The position numbers and the translations under genes were made by a program. From positions 1 to 64,000 of the forward strand of contig CAKTMO010000002.1 of assembly GCA_934573935.1 (NCBI GenBank): a stretch of 64,000 bases of DNA, given 5' to 3'. This document shows, in pieces, positions 50,798 to 59,984 of this stretch. Under the pieces are notes generated by a model. That model was given only the letters and a program-made list of their open reading frames with translations. It was not told the DNA's origin and ran no database searches. How positions within the stretch are numbered: the first letter of the stretch is position 1; every line of letters begins with the position of its first letter. This DNA comes from an uncultured Oscillospiraceae bacterium (lineage in GTDB: Bacteria > Bacillota > Clostridia > Oscillospirales > Oscillospiraceae).

Positions 50798-51811
50798 TTA
50801 CTGAATGAGATAGCTGCCCTCTGACGGTGCTTCGGTGACGAGGGGCACCAGGCGGGAGGTGAAGTCGAAGCGGGCGGGCAGGGACTGGCGCAGAGCGTCG
50901 GCATCGGCGCCCTGTTCCAGATAGATGCGGTCAAAATTCTTCGCCAGCAGGTCTGCGGACAGGCCGAACTCCTCCGACACGGCGCTGCGCAGGACGATGC
51001 TGAGCTTCACGTTTTCCGGCAGGTTGGCCCGCAGGCTTTTGACAAAGTCCGTCAGCACCTGCACCCGATCGGTATCCGTCAGGCCGCCGATGGCGCTCAG
51101 CTCGCCGGTGGTGGGATAGCTGAAGTAGTCCAGCAGGATCTCGTCAAAGCCCAGAGCGGCGTACTCCTGACACAGCTGAGTGGTATACACCAGCGTCTGG
51201 GGATGGCTGGGGTCCAGCCAGGCCATGGCGTCGGCGTCGTACCAGAAGTCGCCGCCCTCCCAGTGGAGGGCCGCGTCGGGATAGGCGCGGACGAAATAGC
51301 TGTCGCAGAACACGGACATGCGGGCGACGGCATAGCGGTCCGACGCCAGCAGGGCCTGCAGATTCTCCAGAGAGTTCTCCCGCTCGGCCTCCACCTCTGC
51401 GGGGAGCTCCATTGCGGTGTCGTAGGTGATGGCGCCGTTATTGCGCTTGACGGTGATGGCGAAGGCCTCTTCGTTGAAGGCGGCCAGGGTCGCCTGGGGG
51501 TCCTGGCGCAGCACGGCGGAGGGCAGCAGCCGCGCCTGGAGGGGCTGGAGGACGGGGGCGTAGCCGTTGTCGATATAATCGATATTCACGTCCTCCCCTG
51601 TCACCGGCGGCGTCTCCGGATCGGGCGCGGGCTCCTTTTTGGCAAAAGGCAACTCCACCCGGGCGTGGCCCTGATCGTCATAGACGATATAGTTCTGGAT
51701 CACCAAAAAGGCCAGTGCCGCCAGGATCACCAGCACCAGCACCACCGCCAGCAGCCGCTTCTGGCGGCGGCTGCGGCCGCGGTAGTTGTGATAGCCCTTG
51801 GTCATACTCAT
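50798..51811 (-). CDS. Membrane-anchored putative glycoside hydrolase (DUF4015-like)
   Basis: A 337-residue protein with an N-terminal membrane helix (about 18-40), a short linker and a TIM-barrel-like domain resembling the putative glycoside hydrolase family PF13200. Aspartates in the WLDPSHP (about 200) and FDEILLDYFSYP (about 224-235) segments are candidate catalytic residues. It starts within the rpiB stop (ATGA overlap), so it is coupled to that gene at the end of the heat-shock transcript. Substrate unknown. Confidence 0.7.
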   Translation of the reverse strand: MSMTKGYHNYRGRSRRQKRLLAVVLVLVILAALAFLVIQNYIVYDDQGHARVELPFAKKEPAPDPETPPVTGEDVNIDYIDNGYAPVLQPLQARLLPSAVLRQDPQATLAAFNEEAFAITVKRNNGAITYDTAMELPAEVEAERENSLENLQALLASDRYAVARMSVFCDSYFVRAYPDAALHWEGGDFWYDADAMAWLDPSHPQTLVYTTQLCQEYAALGFDEILLDYFSYPTTGELSAIGGLTDTDRVQVLTDFVKSLRANLPENVKLSIVLRSAVSEEFGLSADLLAKNFDRIYLEQGADADALRQSLPARFDFTSRLVPLVTEAPSEGSYLIQ

Positions 51812-52245
51812 GGCTGGATGTTATCCAGCAGGCCCACACGGCGGGCGTGGCGGCCGCCCTCGAACTCGGTGGTCAGGAAGACCTCGGTGATCTTTTTGGC
51901 CAGGTTGGGGCCGATGATGCCGGCGCCCATGGCCAGCACGTTGGCGTCGTTATGGCGGCGGGTCATCTCGGCGCTGTAGCTGTCGCCGCACAGGGCGCAG
52001 CGGACGCCCTTCACCTTGTTGGCGGACATGGAGATGCCGATGCCAGTGGTGCAGATGACGATGCCCTTGTCACATGCGCCGCTGGCTACGGCGCGGGCCA
52101 CCTTTTCGCCGTAAACGGGGTAGTCCACGCTTTCGGTGTTGTAGCAGCCGAAGTCCTCAAACTCGTAATCGTGCTCCTCCAGCCAGATAAGGATGTCCTG
52201 CTTCAGCAGGTAGCCGCCGTGATCGCAGCCGATGGCAATTTTCAT
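51808..52245 (-). CDS. rpiB: Ribose-5-phosphate isomerase B
   Basis: A 145-residue RpiB/LacAB family isomerase interconverting ribose 5-phosphate and ribulose 5-phosphate. Asp8, His9 (GCDHGG) and catalytic Cys65 (CTTGIG) are conserved. A sugar-specific variant such as allose-6-phosphate isomerase cannot be excluded. It lies 44 bases after the PHP phosphatase gene. Confidence 0.93.
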   Translation of the reverse strand: MKIAIGCDHGGYLLKQDILIWLEEHDYEFEDFGCYNTESVDYPVYGEKVARAVASGACDKGIVICTTGIGISMSANKVKGVRCALCGDSYSAEMTRRHNDANVLAMGAGIIGPNLAKKITEVFLTTEFEGGRHARRVGLLDNIQP

Positions 52246-52289
52246 GATGTTTCCTCCTGATGGTCGTCTCTTGATGGTGTATTTCCCTG

Positions 52290-53105
52290 TTAAAGCGCCT
52301 GAAATGAGGGCTTCATCCGGTCAAAGGTGGTGAAATAGCGGAAGCCGCAGCTGCGCAGCAGCTCCTGCCGCGCCTGGACGGCGCAGCCCAGGTGCTGCGC
52401 GGTATGGGCGTCGGAGCCGAGGGTGATGATCTCGCCGCCCAGAGAGCGGTAGAGCTTCAATATCTCCGCGTCGGGCAGAGGGGTGTTGCCCCGATTGGTA
52501 TTGCACTCGATGCCGACACCTTTGGTGATGGCGGTGCGGAGGATCTCCTCCACCTGCGCCATATGGGGACGGAAAGAGAGGTTTTTGTGGCGCATCTCGT
52601 TGATGCAGCGCACCGGCAGGGTCAGGTGGCCCAGCACGCTGAAGCGGCCCCACTGGGCCAGCTTCAACTCCTCCTCCAGATAGGCGTCGATGACGGCGTG
52701 GTAATAGGCGTCGTCACGGTCGCCGTCGATGTAGAAAAGGTCGAACCAGCCGGTTTCATCGCGGGTCATATGGACGGAGCCGATGACGAAATCCAGCGGC
52801 GGCGCGCCGGCCATCTGCTTTTCGGCGCAGTCGAAGCCCAGATAGGCCTCCCCCAACTCGGCCCCCAGCTTCAGGCGGATGCGGTCGCCGTATCGGGCCG
52901 CGGCGTCGGCGTACTGCTTTTCCACCGCCGCCCAGTCGAAGGTGTCTGTCCGCAGGTGGGTGGTGCCCCACTGGATGGTATCCACGTGGTCGGTAAAGCA
53001 GATCTCGTTCAGGCCCCGGCGGATGCCCTCCGCCGCCATGTCCGCCATGGTCACATGGCCGTCCGGTGAGCAGGAGGAGTGTACATGATAATCAGCCAGG
53101 TACAT
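52290..53105 (-). CDS. PHP-family phosphatase (HisJ/HisK-like histidinol-phosphatase)
   Basis: A 271-residue PHP-domain hydrolase. Metal ligands are visible: DYHVHSS (5-11), a Glu near 18, TDHVD (about 38-42), a segment with GSVHMT (about 110-115), and GSDAHTAQHLG (about 228-238). Best match is histidinol-phosphate phosphatase of the HisJ type, but no other his genes are nearby, so another phosphoester is possible. Its ATG overlaps the dnaJ stop by one base (TGATG). Confidence 0.85.
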   Translation of the reverse strand: MYLADYHVHSSCSPDGHVTMADMAAEGIRRGLNEICFTDHVDTIQWGTTHLRTDTFDWAAVEKQYADAAARYGDRIRLKLGAELGEAYLGFDCAEKQMAGAPPLDFVIGSVHMTRDETGWFDLFYIDGDRDDAYYHAVIDAYLEEELKLAQWGRFSVLGHLTLPVRCINEMRHKNLSFRPHMAQVEEILRTAITKGVGIECNTNRGNTPLPDAEILKLYRSLGGEIITLGSDAHTAQHLGCAVQARQELLRSCGFRYFTTFDRMKPSFQAL

Positions 53106-54250
53106 CAGCGTTTCTTTCCAAAGAAGCTCTTACGCTTTTCGTAGTTGCTCTCGCCCAGCAGGTCGCTGAACTTTTTCAGGGCTTCCTTTTGCTCCTTGTT
53201 CAGATTTTTCGGGGTCTCGATATTGACGGTGACGTACTGGTCGCCGCGGCCGCGGCCGTTGAGGGCGGGGATACCCTTGCCCCGCAGGCGGAAGACGCTG
53301 CCGGTCTGGGTGCCCTCGGGGATATCGTACTTCACCTTGCCGTCGATGGTGGGGATCTCCAGGGTGCCGCCCAGGACGGCCTGGGCATAGGTGATGGGGG
53401 CCTCGCAGAAAACGGAGGTGCCTTCACGGCGGAAGATCTCGTGGGGCTGCACCATGATGGTAATCAGCAGGTCTCCGTTGGGGCCGCCGTTTTTACCGGC
53501 GTGGCCCTGGCCCCGCAGGGAGATGGTCTGGCCGTCGTCGATACCGGCGGGGATGTTGACCTTGATGGCGCGGCGCTTGCGGACGCGGCCCTGGCCGTGA
53601 CAGTCGGGGCAGGGCTGGTGGATGATGCGGCCGGTGCCGCCGCACTTGGTACAGGGGGAGGTGGAGGCGAACACGCCCATGGGGGTCTGGCGGCGGGTCT
53701 GGACGCTGCCGGTGCCGTGGCATACGGAGCAGACCTCCGGCGTGGTGCCCTGGGCGCAGCCGTTGCCCTTGCAGGTAGGGCACTGCTCGCTGCGCTCCAC
53801 GGTGATCTCCTTTTCACAGCCGAAGGCGGCTTCGGTAAAGGTGACGGAGACGCTGGCGCGGATGCTCTCGCCCCGCTGGGGGGCATTGGGGTTGCGGCGC
53901 TGCGCGCCGCCGAAGCCGCCGCCGAAGAAGCTGCCGAAAATGTCGCCCAGATCGCCGAAGTCGAAGCCCGCCGCGCCGTCGCCCCAGCCGGGACCGCCGG
54001 CACCGGCGCCGTAGCTGGGATCCACGCCCGCAAAGCCAAACTGGTCGTATCGGGCCTTCTTATCGGGATCGGACAGCACCTCGTTGGCCTCGTTGACCTC
54101 CTTGAACTTTTCCTCGGCTTCTTTGTCGCCGGGGTTCATATCGGGGTGGTATTTGCGGGCCAGCTTTTTATATGCTTTTTTGATCTCGTCCTCGCTTGCG
54201 CCCTTGCTGACGCCGAGGACTTCGTAATAATCGCGTTTTTCCTGAGCCAT
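53105..54250 (-). CDS. dnaJ: Chaperone protein DnaJ
   Basis: A 381-residue type I DnaJ: J domain with HPD (YHPDMNPGD, about 34), a Gly-rich linker (about 75-120), four zinc-finger motifs (CPTC, CSVC, CTKC, CPDC, about 145-215), and two C-terminal substrate-binding domains. It delivers substrates to DnaK and stimulates its ATPase. It follows dnaK after a 188-base gap with a hairpin. Confidence 0.97.
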   Translation of the reverse strand: MAQEKRDYYEVLGVSKGASEDEIKKAYKKLARKYHPDMNPGDKEAEEKFKEVNEANEVLSDPDKKARYDQFGFAGVDPSYGAGAGGPGWGDGAAGFDFGDLGDIFGSFFGGGFGGAQRRNPNAPQRGESIRASVSVTFTEAAFGCEKEITVERSEQCPTCKGNGCAQGTTPEVCSVCHGTGSVQTRRQTPMGVFASTSPCTKCGGTGRIIHQPCPDCHGQGRVRKRRAIKVNIPAGIDDGQTISLRGQGHAGKNGGPNGDLLITIMVQPHEIFRREGTSVFCEAPITYAQAVLGGTLEIPTIDGKVKYDIPEGTQTGSVFRLRGKGIPALNGRGRGDQYVTVNIETPKNLNKEQKEALKKFSDLLGESNYEKRKSFFGKKR

Positions 54251-54391
54251 GTGATATGTCTCCTATTGCCAGTTTTCCTGTGCCGGAGTCACCCTGCGGC
54301 GGATGCTCCAACGATGAAAAGCGATGGATCTTGCGCCAAGGCAAGCCGCGGCAACGCAGTATTGGTGCAAGAGACACGCTTTTCCTAAACG

Positions 54392-54428
54392 CCACAAGAA
54401 GGGACAGGAACCCCTGCCCCTCTTGTGG
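54392..54428 (-). terminator. Hairpin after dnaK
   Basis: CCACAAGA-A-GGG-A-CAGG pairs with CCTG-CCCCTCTTGTGG. It could attenuate between dnaK and dnaJ; the U-run is weak. The 54251-54438 gap also holds an imperfect TTGC-CCAA/TTGG-GCAA inverted repeat and no gene. Confidence 0.5.
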
Positions 54429-54438
54429 GATACATCAC

Positions 54439-56286
54439 TTACTTGTTCTGATCGTCGTCATCCACAACCTTATAGTCGGCGTCGTAGTACTGCTGACCGC
54501 CGTTGGGGTCGCCGCCGGGCTGCTGGCCGCCCATGTTGGGATCACCCTGGGGGGCCTGCTGCTGATAGAGCTTCTCGCTCATCTTATAGAACAGCTGGGT
54601 CAGCTCCTCGGTGGCGGCCTTGATGGCGTCGGTATCCTCACCCTTCAGGGTCTCCTTCAGCTTTTCCACACCGGCCTTGATGGGCTCCTTCTCACTTTCG
54701 GGCACCTTGTCGCCCACTTCGGACAGGGTCTTTTCGGCCTGATAGACCATCTGGTCGGCCTGGTTGCGGACTTCCACCTTCTCCTTGATCTTGGCGTCCT
54801 CGGCGGCATACTGCTCGGCCTCCTTGACGGCCTTTTCGATGTCCTCCTTGGACATGTTGGAGGAGGAGGTGATGGTGATGTGCTGGGCGTTGCCGGTGCC
54901 CAGATCCTTGGCGGAGACGTTGACGATGCCGTTGGCGTCGATATCAAAGGTGACCTCGATCTGAGGCACGCCGCGGCGGGCCGGAGCGATGCCGTCCAGA
55001 TGGAAGCGGCCCAGGCTCTTGTTGGCGGCGGCCATTTCACGCTCGCCCTGGAGCACGTTGACCTCCACGGAGGTCTGGTTGTCGGCGGCGGTGGAGAAGA
55101 TCTGGCTCTTCTTGACGGGGATGGTGGTGTTGCGCTCGATCAGGCGAGTGCATACGCCGCCCATGGTCTCGATGCCCAGGGACAGGGGGGTGACGTCCAG
55201 CAGCAGCAAACCCTTGACATCGCCGGTCAGCACGCCGGCCTGCAAGGCGGCGCCCATGGCCACGCATTCATCGGGGTTGATGCCCTTGAAGGGCTCGGAG
55301 CCGGTGAAGTTCTTCACGGCCTCGACGACGGCGGGGATACGGCTGGAGCCGCCCACCATCAGCACCTTGGCCAGATCGGAGGGCTTCAGACCGGCGTCGG
55401 ACATGGCCTGACGGACGGGGCCCATGGTGGCGTCCACCAGATGGCCGGTGAGCTCGTTGAACTTGGCGCGGGTCAGGGTGACGTCCAGATGCTTGGGGCC
55501 GGTGGCGTCGGCGGTGATATAGGGCAGGTTGATATTGCTGCTGGTGACGCCGGACAGCTCGATCTTGGCCTTTTCGGCGGCCTCCTTCAGACGCTGCATG
55601 GCCACCTTATCGCCGCTCAGGTCGATGCCGTCGGTGCGCTTGAACTCGCTGACCAGATACTTCATGACGCACTGGTCGAAGTCGTCGCCGCCCAGGCGGT
55701 TGTTGCCGGCGGTGGCCAGGACCTCGATGACGCCGTCGTCGATCTCCAGGATGGAGACATCGAAGGTACCGCCGCCCAGGTCGTAGACCATGATCTTCTG
55801 GGCCTGCTCCTTATCCACGCCGTAGGCCAGGGCCGCGGCGGTGGGCTCGTTGATGATACGCTTTACGTCCAGGCCGGCGATCTTGCCGGCGTCCTTGGTG
55901 GCCTGACGCTGGGAGTCGGTGAAGTAGGCGGGGACGGTGATGACGGCCTCGGTGACGGTCTGGCCCAGATAGGCCTCGGCGTCCGCCTTCAGCTTCTGCA
56001 GGATCATGGCGCTGATCTCCTGGGGGGTATAGCTCTTGCCGTCGATGGTGACGCGGTGGTCGGTGCCCATCTCACGCTTGATGGAGGAGATGGTGCGGTC
56101 GGGGTTGGTGATGGCCTGGCGCTTTGCCACCTGGCCTACCATACGCTCGCCAGTCTTGGAAAATGCCACCACGGAGGGGGTGGTGCGGTTGCCTTCCGCG
56201 TTGGGGATGACGACAGCCTCGCCGCCTTCCATGACGGCGACGCAGGAATTGGTGGTGCCAAGGTCGATACCGATAACTTTAGACAT
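54439..56286 (-). CDS. dnaK: Molecular chaperone DnaK (Hsp70)
   Basis: A 615-residue Hsp70. Nucleotide-binding motifs [11 protein letters not shown] (4-14), [12 protein letters not shown] (about 165-176) and VGGSSRIP (about 305), the linker LLLLDVTPL (about 357-365), a beta-sandwich substrate domain and a C-terminal Gly/Gln-rich tail ending in an acidic stretch. The N-terminal domain lacks the extra loop of E. coli DnaK, as is typical for Gram-positive proteins. It is downstream of hrcA and grpE. Confidence 0.98.
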   Translation of the reverse strand: MSKVIGIDLGTTNSCVAVMEGGEAVVIPNAEGNRTTPSVVAFSKTGERMVGQVAKRQAITNPDRTISSIKREMGTDHRVTIDGKSYTPQEISAMILQKLKADAEAYLGQTVTEAVITVPAYFTDSQRQATKDAGKIAGLDVKRIINEPTAAALAYGVDKEQAQKIMVYDLGGGTFDVSILEIDDGVIEVLATAGNNRLGGDDFDQCVMKYLVSEFKRTDGIDLSGDKVAMQRLKEAAEKAKIELSGVTSSNINLPYITADATGPKHLDVTLTRAKFNELTGHLVDATMGPVRQAMSDAGLKPSDLAKVLMVGGSSRIPAVVEAVKNFTGSEPFKGINPDECVAMGAALQAGVLTGDVKGLLLLDVTPLSLGIETMGGVCTRLIERNTTIPVKKSQIFSTAADNQTSVEVNVLQGEREMAAANKSLGRFHLDGIAPARRGVPQIEVTFDIDANGIVNVSAKDLGTGNAQHITITSSSNMSKEDIEKAVKEAEQYAAEDAKIKEKVEVRNQADQMVYQAEKTLSEVGDKVPESEKEPIKAGVEKLKETLKGEDTDAIKAATEELTQLFYKMSEKLYQQQAPQGDPNMGGQQPGGDPNGGQQYYDADYKVVDDDDQNK

Positions 56287-56333
56287 AATGATTGCCTCCT
56301 GAAATACTCTATATCAATTTATTTTTTTCTGAT

Positions 56334-56525
56334 TCAACAGGTACGCTCGGGGATGATGATGGCGGCGATGAGATAGGCCAGCAGGCCGCTGCCGCCCAGC
56401 AGGCTGAACAGCACCCAGCCCAGACGCACCAGCGTGGGGTCGATATTGAAATAGTCCGCGATGCCGCTGCAGACGCCTGCCAGCATCTTGTTTTCTGTGT
56501 TGCGGTACAGCTTTTTTCCGTTCAT
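56334..56525 (-). CDS. PspC-domain membrane protein
   Basis: A 63-residue protein that is essentially one PspC domain: KKLYRNTENKMLAGVCSGIADYF start and a membrane helix at about 35-58. Such proteins sense or respond to envelope stress. It is inserted between grpE and dnaK (13 and 47 bases away), which is not the usual order, and is therefore probably heat-shock induced. Confidence 0.88.
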   Translation of the reverse strand: MNGKKLYRNTENKMLAGVCSGIADYFNIDPTLVRLGWVLFSLLGGSGLLAYLIAAIIIPERTC

Positions 56526-56538
56526 GATGGCGCTCCTT

Positions 56539-57120
56539 TCAATTGGCTACCTTCACCATGGCGAAGCGCAGCACCTTATCGCCCAGGGCAAAGCCCTTTT
56601 GGAAGACCTCCACCACCGTGTTTTCTCCGGCGGTCTCATCCTCCACGTGCATGACGGCGTTGTGCTTTTCCGGATCGAAGGGCTGGTTCAGGGCCTCGAT
56701 CTCGGTGACGCCCAGCTTGGTCAACGCTTCGGTGAACTGGCGCAGGATCAACTCCAGTCCCTGGCGGTGGGCGTCGGCCTCGTCATACTGGGCGACGCCC
56801 CGCTCCAGATTGTCGTACACCGCCAGCAGGGGCTTGATGGTGTCGGCCTTGGCGTCGCTGTAGACGCTCTCCTTCTCCTTGGCGGTGCGCTTGCGGTAGT
56901 TGTCGTACTCCGCGGCCAGACGCAGGTATTTGTCGTTCACGTCCGCCACCAGCTTGGCAAGGCCCTCCATCTTCTCCATCTGCTCTTTCGTGACGGTGAA
57001 GGTCTCGGGCGCGGTCTCTTCGGCGGGGGTTTCCGTGGTCTCGGTCTCCTCCGTCACGGGGGCGGCGGATTCTTTTTCCGGCTCCTGGGCGGGGATGTCT
57101 TTTTTCTTCTTATCGCTCAT
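56539..57120 (-). CDS. grpE: Nucleotide exchange factor GrpE
   Basis: A 193-residue GrpE with a long acidic N-terminal part (about 1-45), a coiled-coil (about 50-90) and the conserved beta-domain with VTEIEALNQPFDPEKHNAVM (about 138-157). It releases ADP from DnaK. It overlaps hrcA by four bases. Confidence 0.96.
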   Translation of the reverse strand: MSDKKKKDIPAQEPEKESAAPVTEETETTETPAEETAPETFTVTKEQMEKMEGLAKLVADVNDKYLRLAAEYDNYRKRTAKEKESVYSDAKADTIKPLLAVYDNLERGVAQYDEADAHRQGLELILRQFTEALTKLGVTEIEALNQPFDPEKHNAVMHVEDETAGENTVVEVFQKGFALGDKVLRFAMVKVAN

Positions 57121-58166
57121 GGCGTATCATTCTCCTTTGGGGGAAGTTGGTGCTTGCCGAACATGCGGGTCAGGCTCTCGGCAAAGTAGCTGAGGCGGGC
57201 GGCCACGGCGGCGTAATCCATACGGGTGGGACCTACCACGCCCACAAGGCCCCGCATGCCGTCGCCGATGTCATAGCTGGCCACCACCACGCTGCTCTCC
57301 TTCAGGGCGTCGTTGACGTTTTCCGGCCCGATGAGGATCTGCATGCCGCTGCCGCCGGTGGGGACGGGCAGCTGCTCTTTGCTGTCCACCATGAAGTGCA
57401 TCAGGTCGTGAGCCTTGTCGATGTCCCGAAACTCGGGGAATTTCAGCAGCTGGCTGGCGCCGTTGGTGAACACCTGATGCTGCCGGGTCTCTTTCAGCAG
57501 CTCGGCGGCGTAGTCCACCACCTGGTTCAGCAGGAGGAACCACTGGCCGCTGACCTGATCGGACAGGTTCATCAAATGGGCGTTCATCTCATCGGCGGTG
57601 ATGCCGGTGAAATGGGTGTTCAGCAGGTGGCTGATCTGGGGCAGGGTCTCGGCGGTTAGGGGGAGGGTCAGCTGGGTCAGACGGCTTTTCACGCGGCTGT
57701 CGGACAGCATTACCACCGCGATGACGGAGGTATCGTCCACGGCGATGAGCTCGAACCGGCGGACGGTGGCCTCGGCGGTGTGGTCCGCCACGGCGTAGGT
57801 GGGGTAATCCACGAAGCTGGACACCATCTGGCCGGTTTTGGCGATGACCTGATCGGTGCCCTTGAGCCCCTGCTGCAGCGTGTCGTTGATGCGCTGGGCC
57901 TCCTCGTCGGAGAGGGGCTTGCGCTCCATCAGCTCGTTGACGTACAGGCGGTAGCCCAGGGGGGACGGAATGCGTCCGGCGCTGGTGTGGGGCTGCTCCA
58001 GATAGCCCATGTCGCCCAGTTCCGCCAGTTCGTTGCGGACGGTGGCGGAGCTGACCTTTTCGGGCATACGCTCGGCGATGGCCTTGGAGCCCAGGGGCTC
58101 GGCGGTGTCGATATAGCTCTCCACCAGGATCTTCAATATTTGTTTTTTCCGGGCGGTCAGTTCCAT
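57117..58166 (-). CDS. hrcA: Heat-inducible transcription repressor HrcA
   Basis: A 349-residue HrcA with an N-terminal winged helix (LTARKKQILKILVESYIDTAEPLGSK segment across 3-28, given here as family pattern) and the later GAF-like and insertion domains. It represses from the CIRCE operator just upstream of its own start and closes the loop with the chaperones. The ATG at 58166 has CGGAG upstream; a GTG seven codons earlier would begin inside CIRCE and was rejected. Confidence 0.96.
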   Translation of the reverse strand: MELTARKKQILKILVESYIDTAEPLGSKAIAERMPEKVSSATVRNELAELGDMGYLEQPHTSAGRIPSPLGYRLYVNELMERKPLSDEEAQRINDTLQQGLKGTDQVIAKTGQMVSSFVDYPTYAVADHTAEATVRRFELIAVDDTSVIAVVMLSDSRVKSRLTQLTLPLTAETLPQISHLLNTHFTGITADEMNAHLMNLSDQVSGQWFLLLNQVVDYAAELLKETRQHQVFTNGASQLLKFPEFRDIDKAHDLMHFMVDSKEQLPVPTGGSGMQILIGPENVNDALKESSVVVASYDIGDGMRGLVGVVGPTRMDYAAVAARLSYFAESLTRMFGKHQLPPKENDTP

Positions 58167-58180
58167 AGCGTTTTCTCCGT

Positions 58181-58207
58181 TTAGCACTCGTTATCCCTGA
58201 GTGCTAA
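58181..58207. promoter_or_regulatory. CIRCE operator
   Basis: Perfect TTAGCACTC-N9-GAGTGCTAA (58181-58189 and 58199-58207), the HrcA binding site, between the promoter and the hrcA start codon. Confidence 0.98.
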
Positions 58208-58210
58208 ATC

Positions 58211-58239
58211 AGTGTACCACCACCGATTCGGAATGTCAA
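58211..58239 (-). promoter_or_regulatory. Heat-shock operon promoter
   Basis: Minus strand TTGACA (58239-58234), 17 bases, TACACT (58216-58211), immediately upstream of CIRCE. A vegetative sigma-A type site. Confidence 0.88.
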
Positions 58240-58281
58240 TAGGGGGAGAGTTGAATTATTTGTGAACAAGTGACGGGATAG

Positions 58282-58310
58282 AAAAAACGCTCCCTGGGGG
58301 AGCGTTTTTT
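58282..58310. terminator. Terminator after the SipW-type gene
   Basis: AACGCTCCC / GGGAGCGTT stem, loop of three, flanked by A-run and T-run; stops the leftward gene before the hrcA promoter. Confidence 0.88.
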
Positions 58311-58321
58311 TAGAAAAACCG

Positions 58322-59755
58322 TTATGCTTTGATTTCCTTTCCATCAATCGTCAGTTTGCCGGTTTCACTGGGGACAAAGCGGCCATAAAGCTTGCTCTGA
58401 CCCTCCGGTACGGTTTTGTCGGTTTGAGAAATGGTATTGCCCTTTTCTGTAATGGAATTGATCGTCAACTCGCCCACATTTGCCGTACCCACAACAACAC
58501 CGACACGCCAGCCGCCTTCATCGGTAGAGTTCAATTGGCAGCCTTCGATCGTGCAGTTTTCAATCGTCTGATATGTTGCAGGGTTGCCTCCTGCGTGACC
58601 GATTACCGCACCGACAGAGCCCTTGGCTGTGATCTGGCAGTTTTTCACCGAACAGTTCCTAATGGTAACATATGTATCTACCGGCCCATTTCCGGGAACA
58701 TCATAGCCCGCCACCCAGCCAATAAAGCCGCCTACTCGTGCACCGCCAGTGCTGGTAATTGTAGAATCAATCAGATGGCAGTTGTTCAATTCAATCTTCT
58801 CCATGGAATCAATGGAGGAAACAAAAGCTCCGACACCCAAGTCGCTGGTCGTATCGTTGATCGTCATATTTTTCAAAGTCAAGTTGTTAACCACAATGCC
58901 AGACTTTCCGGCAAAACCGCCCGCAAACAGAGTGTTATTCAAGCCGGAAATCGTATGGCCATTGCCCTCAACAGTAATGACACCCGCACCATTATAACCA
59001 TCCACTTTAACGGGCTCCCAAGTCTCGCCTTCCGCCAAAGTAATATTTTCATTGATGATAACCGTGTTGTTGCCAGAACCAGCATCCGTAAGAGTCGTCA
59101 ACGCTGCTTTCAGTTCTTCCGCTGTGTAGACGGTAACAGTGGTAGAGATCTCCGGATCCGGATACTCAGCAGCGTTATCATACCGGTTATCCTTGCTGTC
59201 GTATTCCTCAGTGTACTGGGTGGCGTAGACCTTGATCTCAACGCCGGTCAGCGTTTTGCCCATGTAGTCGTTGCCGGCAGCTTCGTCCATGTGAGCGGAA
59301 ACGGTGATCGCCTCGGATTTTGCGCCAGCGGACAAATGTCCTTCAAACTTATCCAGATCGGCAATGCCGTCAATGCCGGTCACGCTGAACTTGATGACAT
59401 CCAGCAGTTCCGAATCGCCGTCCAGGCCGGTGATGACCAGCTTGTACTTCAGCGCCAGACTGCCGGTGTTCTTGACCACAAAGGGGGTCAGCGTATAGGT
59501 GCAGCCAGGCTCCCAAAGAACCTTTTCACCTTCCAGTGCGTTTGCGGCCTTGACCCAATCCAGCGTGGTAAAATCATCGGTGTCTGCAGTGTTTCTGATC
59601 GCCACATGCAGATTACCTGCTGTGATGGTGTTGACGCCGGTGCTTGCCGTGCTGGTGAACCAGGCGAAGGTGGAGCCGATGAGCATGACGAGACATAGGC
59701 AGATGGCCAGTATGCTGGTCAGCAGGGCGCGCTTTGTTGCTTTTTTGTTTGACAT
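58322..59755 (-). CDS. SipW-type signal peptide, beta-helix extracellular protein
   Basis: A 477-residue secreted protein. The start at 59755 has GGGGAG upstream. Its N-terminus (KRALLTSILAICLCL.., then STFAWFTST with an NTITAGNL segment) is the SipW-dependent signal seen in TasA/CalY biofilm-fibre proteins. Residues about 50-195 resemble a TasA/CalY-like domain (ending VYATQYTEEY), and about 215-450 form a right-handed beta-helix region with short N-rich turns (NNCHLIDSTITS pattern). No SipW peptidase gene is in the window. The beta-helix part has lower GC than the N-terminal part. Confidence 0.8.
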   Translation of the reverse strand: MSNKKATKRALLTSILAICLCLVMLIGSTFAWFTSTASTGVNTITAGNLHVAIRNTADTDDFTTLDWVKAANALEGEKVLWEPGCTYTLTPFVVKNTGSLALKYKLVITGLDGDSELLDVIKFSVTGIDGIADLDKFEGHLSAGAKSEAITVSAHMDEAAGNDYMGKTLTGVEIKVYATQYTEEYDSKDNRYDNAAEYPDPEISTTVTVYTAEELKAALTTLTDAGSGNNTVIINENITLAEGETWEPVKVDGYNGAGVITVEGNGHTISGLNNTLFAGGFAGKSGIVVNNLTLKNMTINDTTSDLGVGAFVSSIDSMEKIELNNCHLIDSTITSTGGARVGGFIGWVAGYDVPGNGPVDTYVTIRNCSVKNCQITAKGSVGAVIGHAGGNPATYQTIENCTIEGCQLNSTDEGGWRVGVVVGTANVGELTINSITEKGNTISQTDKTVPEGQSKLYGRFVPSETGKLTIDGKEIKA

Positions 59756-59808
59756 GTTGGTATACTCCCCGTTTCTTTTATGATTTGTATGCACTCTTTT
59801 GATACAAT

Positions 59809-59850
59809 GTTTTGCTGTTTTTTTCTTTTGTTAGAAAAAAACAGCAAAAC
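59809..59850. repeat. Perfect 17-bp inverted repeat upstream of the SipW-type gene
   Basis: GTTTTGCTGTTTTTTTC (59809-59825) and its complement (59834-59850) with an eight-base loop, followed by the palindrome CCTATATAGG (59850-59859). It lies 55 bases before the start codon; it may be a leader attenuator or a bidirectional terminator for upstream transcription. Confidence 0.6.
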
Positions 59851-59984
59851 CTATATAGGTTTTCTCGGGCATACAAGTACAGTTTAGCACTTTGTAGAAA
59901 AAGCGCAATGTTTTTCCGCCGTTTTTCGTGTATTTCGTCGGGTATGACAAAGGTTGGGTGGGGAGTGTTGGGGGAATTGCACAA

